From a virus, in the IMG/VR virus record IMGVR_UViG_3300017739_000161, positions 1 through 20,266 of that record: a stretch of DNA of 20,266 bases; one strand, 5' to 3'. Below, piece after piece: positions 20,211-20,266 of the stretch; within the stretch, counting starts at the first letter, position 1, and each line of letters begins with the position of its first letter. Below the pieces are notes generated by a model. It ran no database searches, was not told the DNA's origin, and saw only the letters and a list, made by a program, of their open reading frames with translations. Both the position numbers and the translations under genes were made by a program.

Positions 20211-20246
20211 ATGTGTCAAACCTTGTGTAAAGTATTGTGTATATAC
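20211..20246. repeat. Three 12-base direct repeats with [A/T]TGTGT
   Basis: The hexamer [A/T]TGTGT begins at 20211, 20223 and 20235, spaced exactly 12 bases. The unit can be read as ATGTGTCAAACC, TTGTGTAAAGTA and TTGTGTATATAC. On the minus strand each carries ACACA, and one overlaps a perfect TTGACA (20219-20214), whose matching -10 element is poor. A regulator-binding array or iteron is possible. Confidence 0.5.
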
Positions 20247-20255
20247 CCCGCAGGG
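20240..20255. repeat. TATATACCCCG element, copy 2
   Basis: TATATACCCCGCAGGG repeats the form of the element at 20165-20183, with fewer C residues and CA in place of TA before the GGG. Confidence 0.5.
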
Positions 20256-20266
20256 CAAAATGGGTG

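Noticed and set aside
1-20266. tRNA, rRNA, CRISPR array, transposase or integrase genes
   Set aside because: I saw no cloverleaf-like sequence, repeat-spacer arrays, or recombinase motifs; all coding capacity is used by the phage-type genes listed.

Overview
The window is almost certainly part of the genome of a tailed double-stranded DNA bacteriophage (Caudoviricetes). It has a large terminase subunit, portal, co-chaperonin, scaffold, HK97-fold major capsid protein and head-tail adaptor proteins in one co-directional block, with no host gene, tRNA, transposon or CRISPR. DNA is AT-rich, and several small proteins (basic Lys/Arg/Gly-rich proteins, an IQSD-motif protein next to the terminase, a Cys4 zinc-ribbon protein) are types I associate with uncultured marine phage contigs. 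A marine phage is my best guess, an inference from recalled family resemblance and not a database result. The P22-like portal and gp4-like adaptor suggest a short-tailed phage, but no tail tube, tape measure or nozzle gene is visible to settle it.

All 33 genes I accept lie on the minus strand, so transcription runs from high to low coordinates. From the right: 20050-20266 is a non-coding leader with inverted repeats, phased 12-base repeats and weak promoter matches. Then come an acidic 89-aa protein, a Met/Arg/Pro-rich 338-aa protein, a 722-aa protein with IQSD-type polyvalent-protein motifs, TerL, a 59-aa protein, the portal, two small proteins, a GroES-like co-chaperonin, the scaffold, a 163-aa protein, a likely decoration protein and the major capsid protein. 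A clear rho-independent terminator follows the capsid gene.

The second block (8567 to the left edge) starts with a hairpin-containing leader and strong ribosome binding site. It carries three diverged tandem copies of a jelly-roll-like surface protein interleaved with tiny genes, a cluster of small very basic proteins around a staphylococcal-nuclease-family enzyme, a conserved 224-aa protein, a gp4-like adaptor, a zinc-ribbon protein, a second adaptor, a Rossmann-like enzyme and the start of a further virion protein cut by the window edge.

Genes are packed with almost no gaps: most junctions are TAATG, ATGA or TGATG overlaps, so translational coupling is probable. Six or more genes are under 60 codons. 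The first block encodes head assembly and packaging; the second encodes head or tail decoration, neck parts and several unexplained basic and enzymatic proteins.
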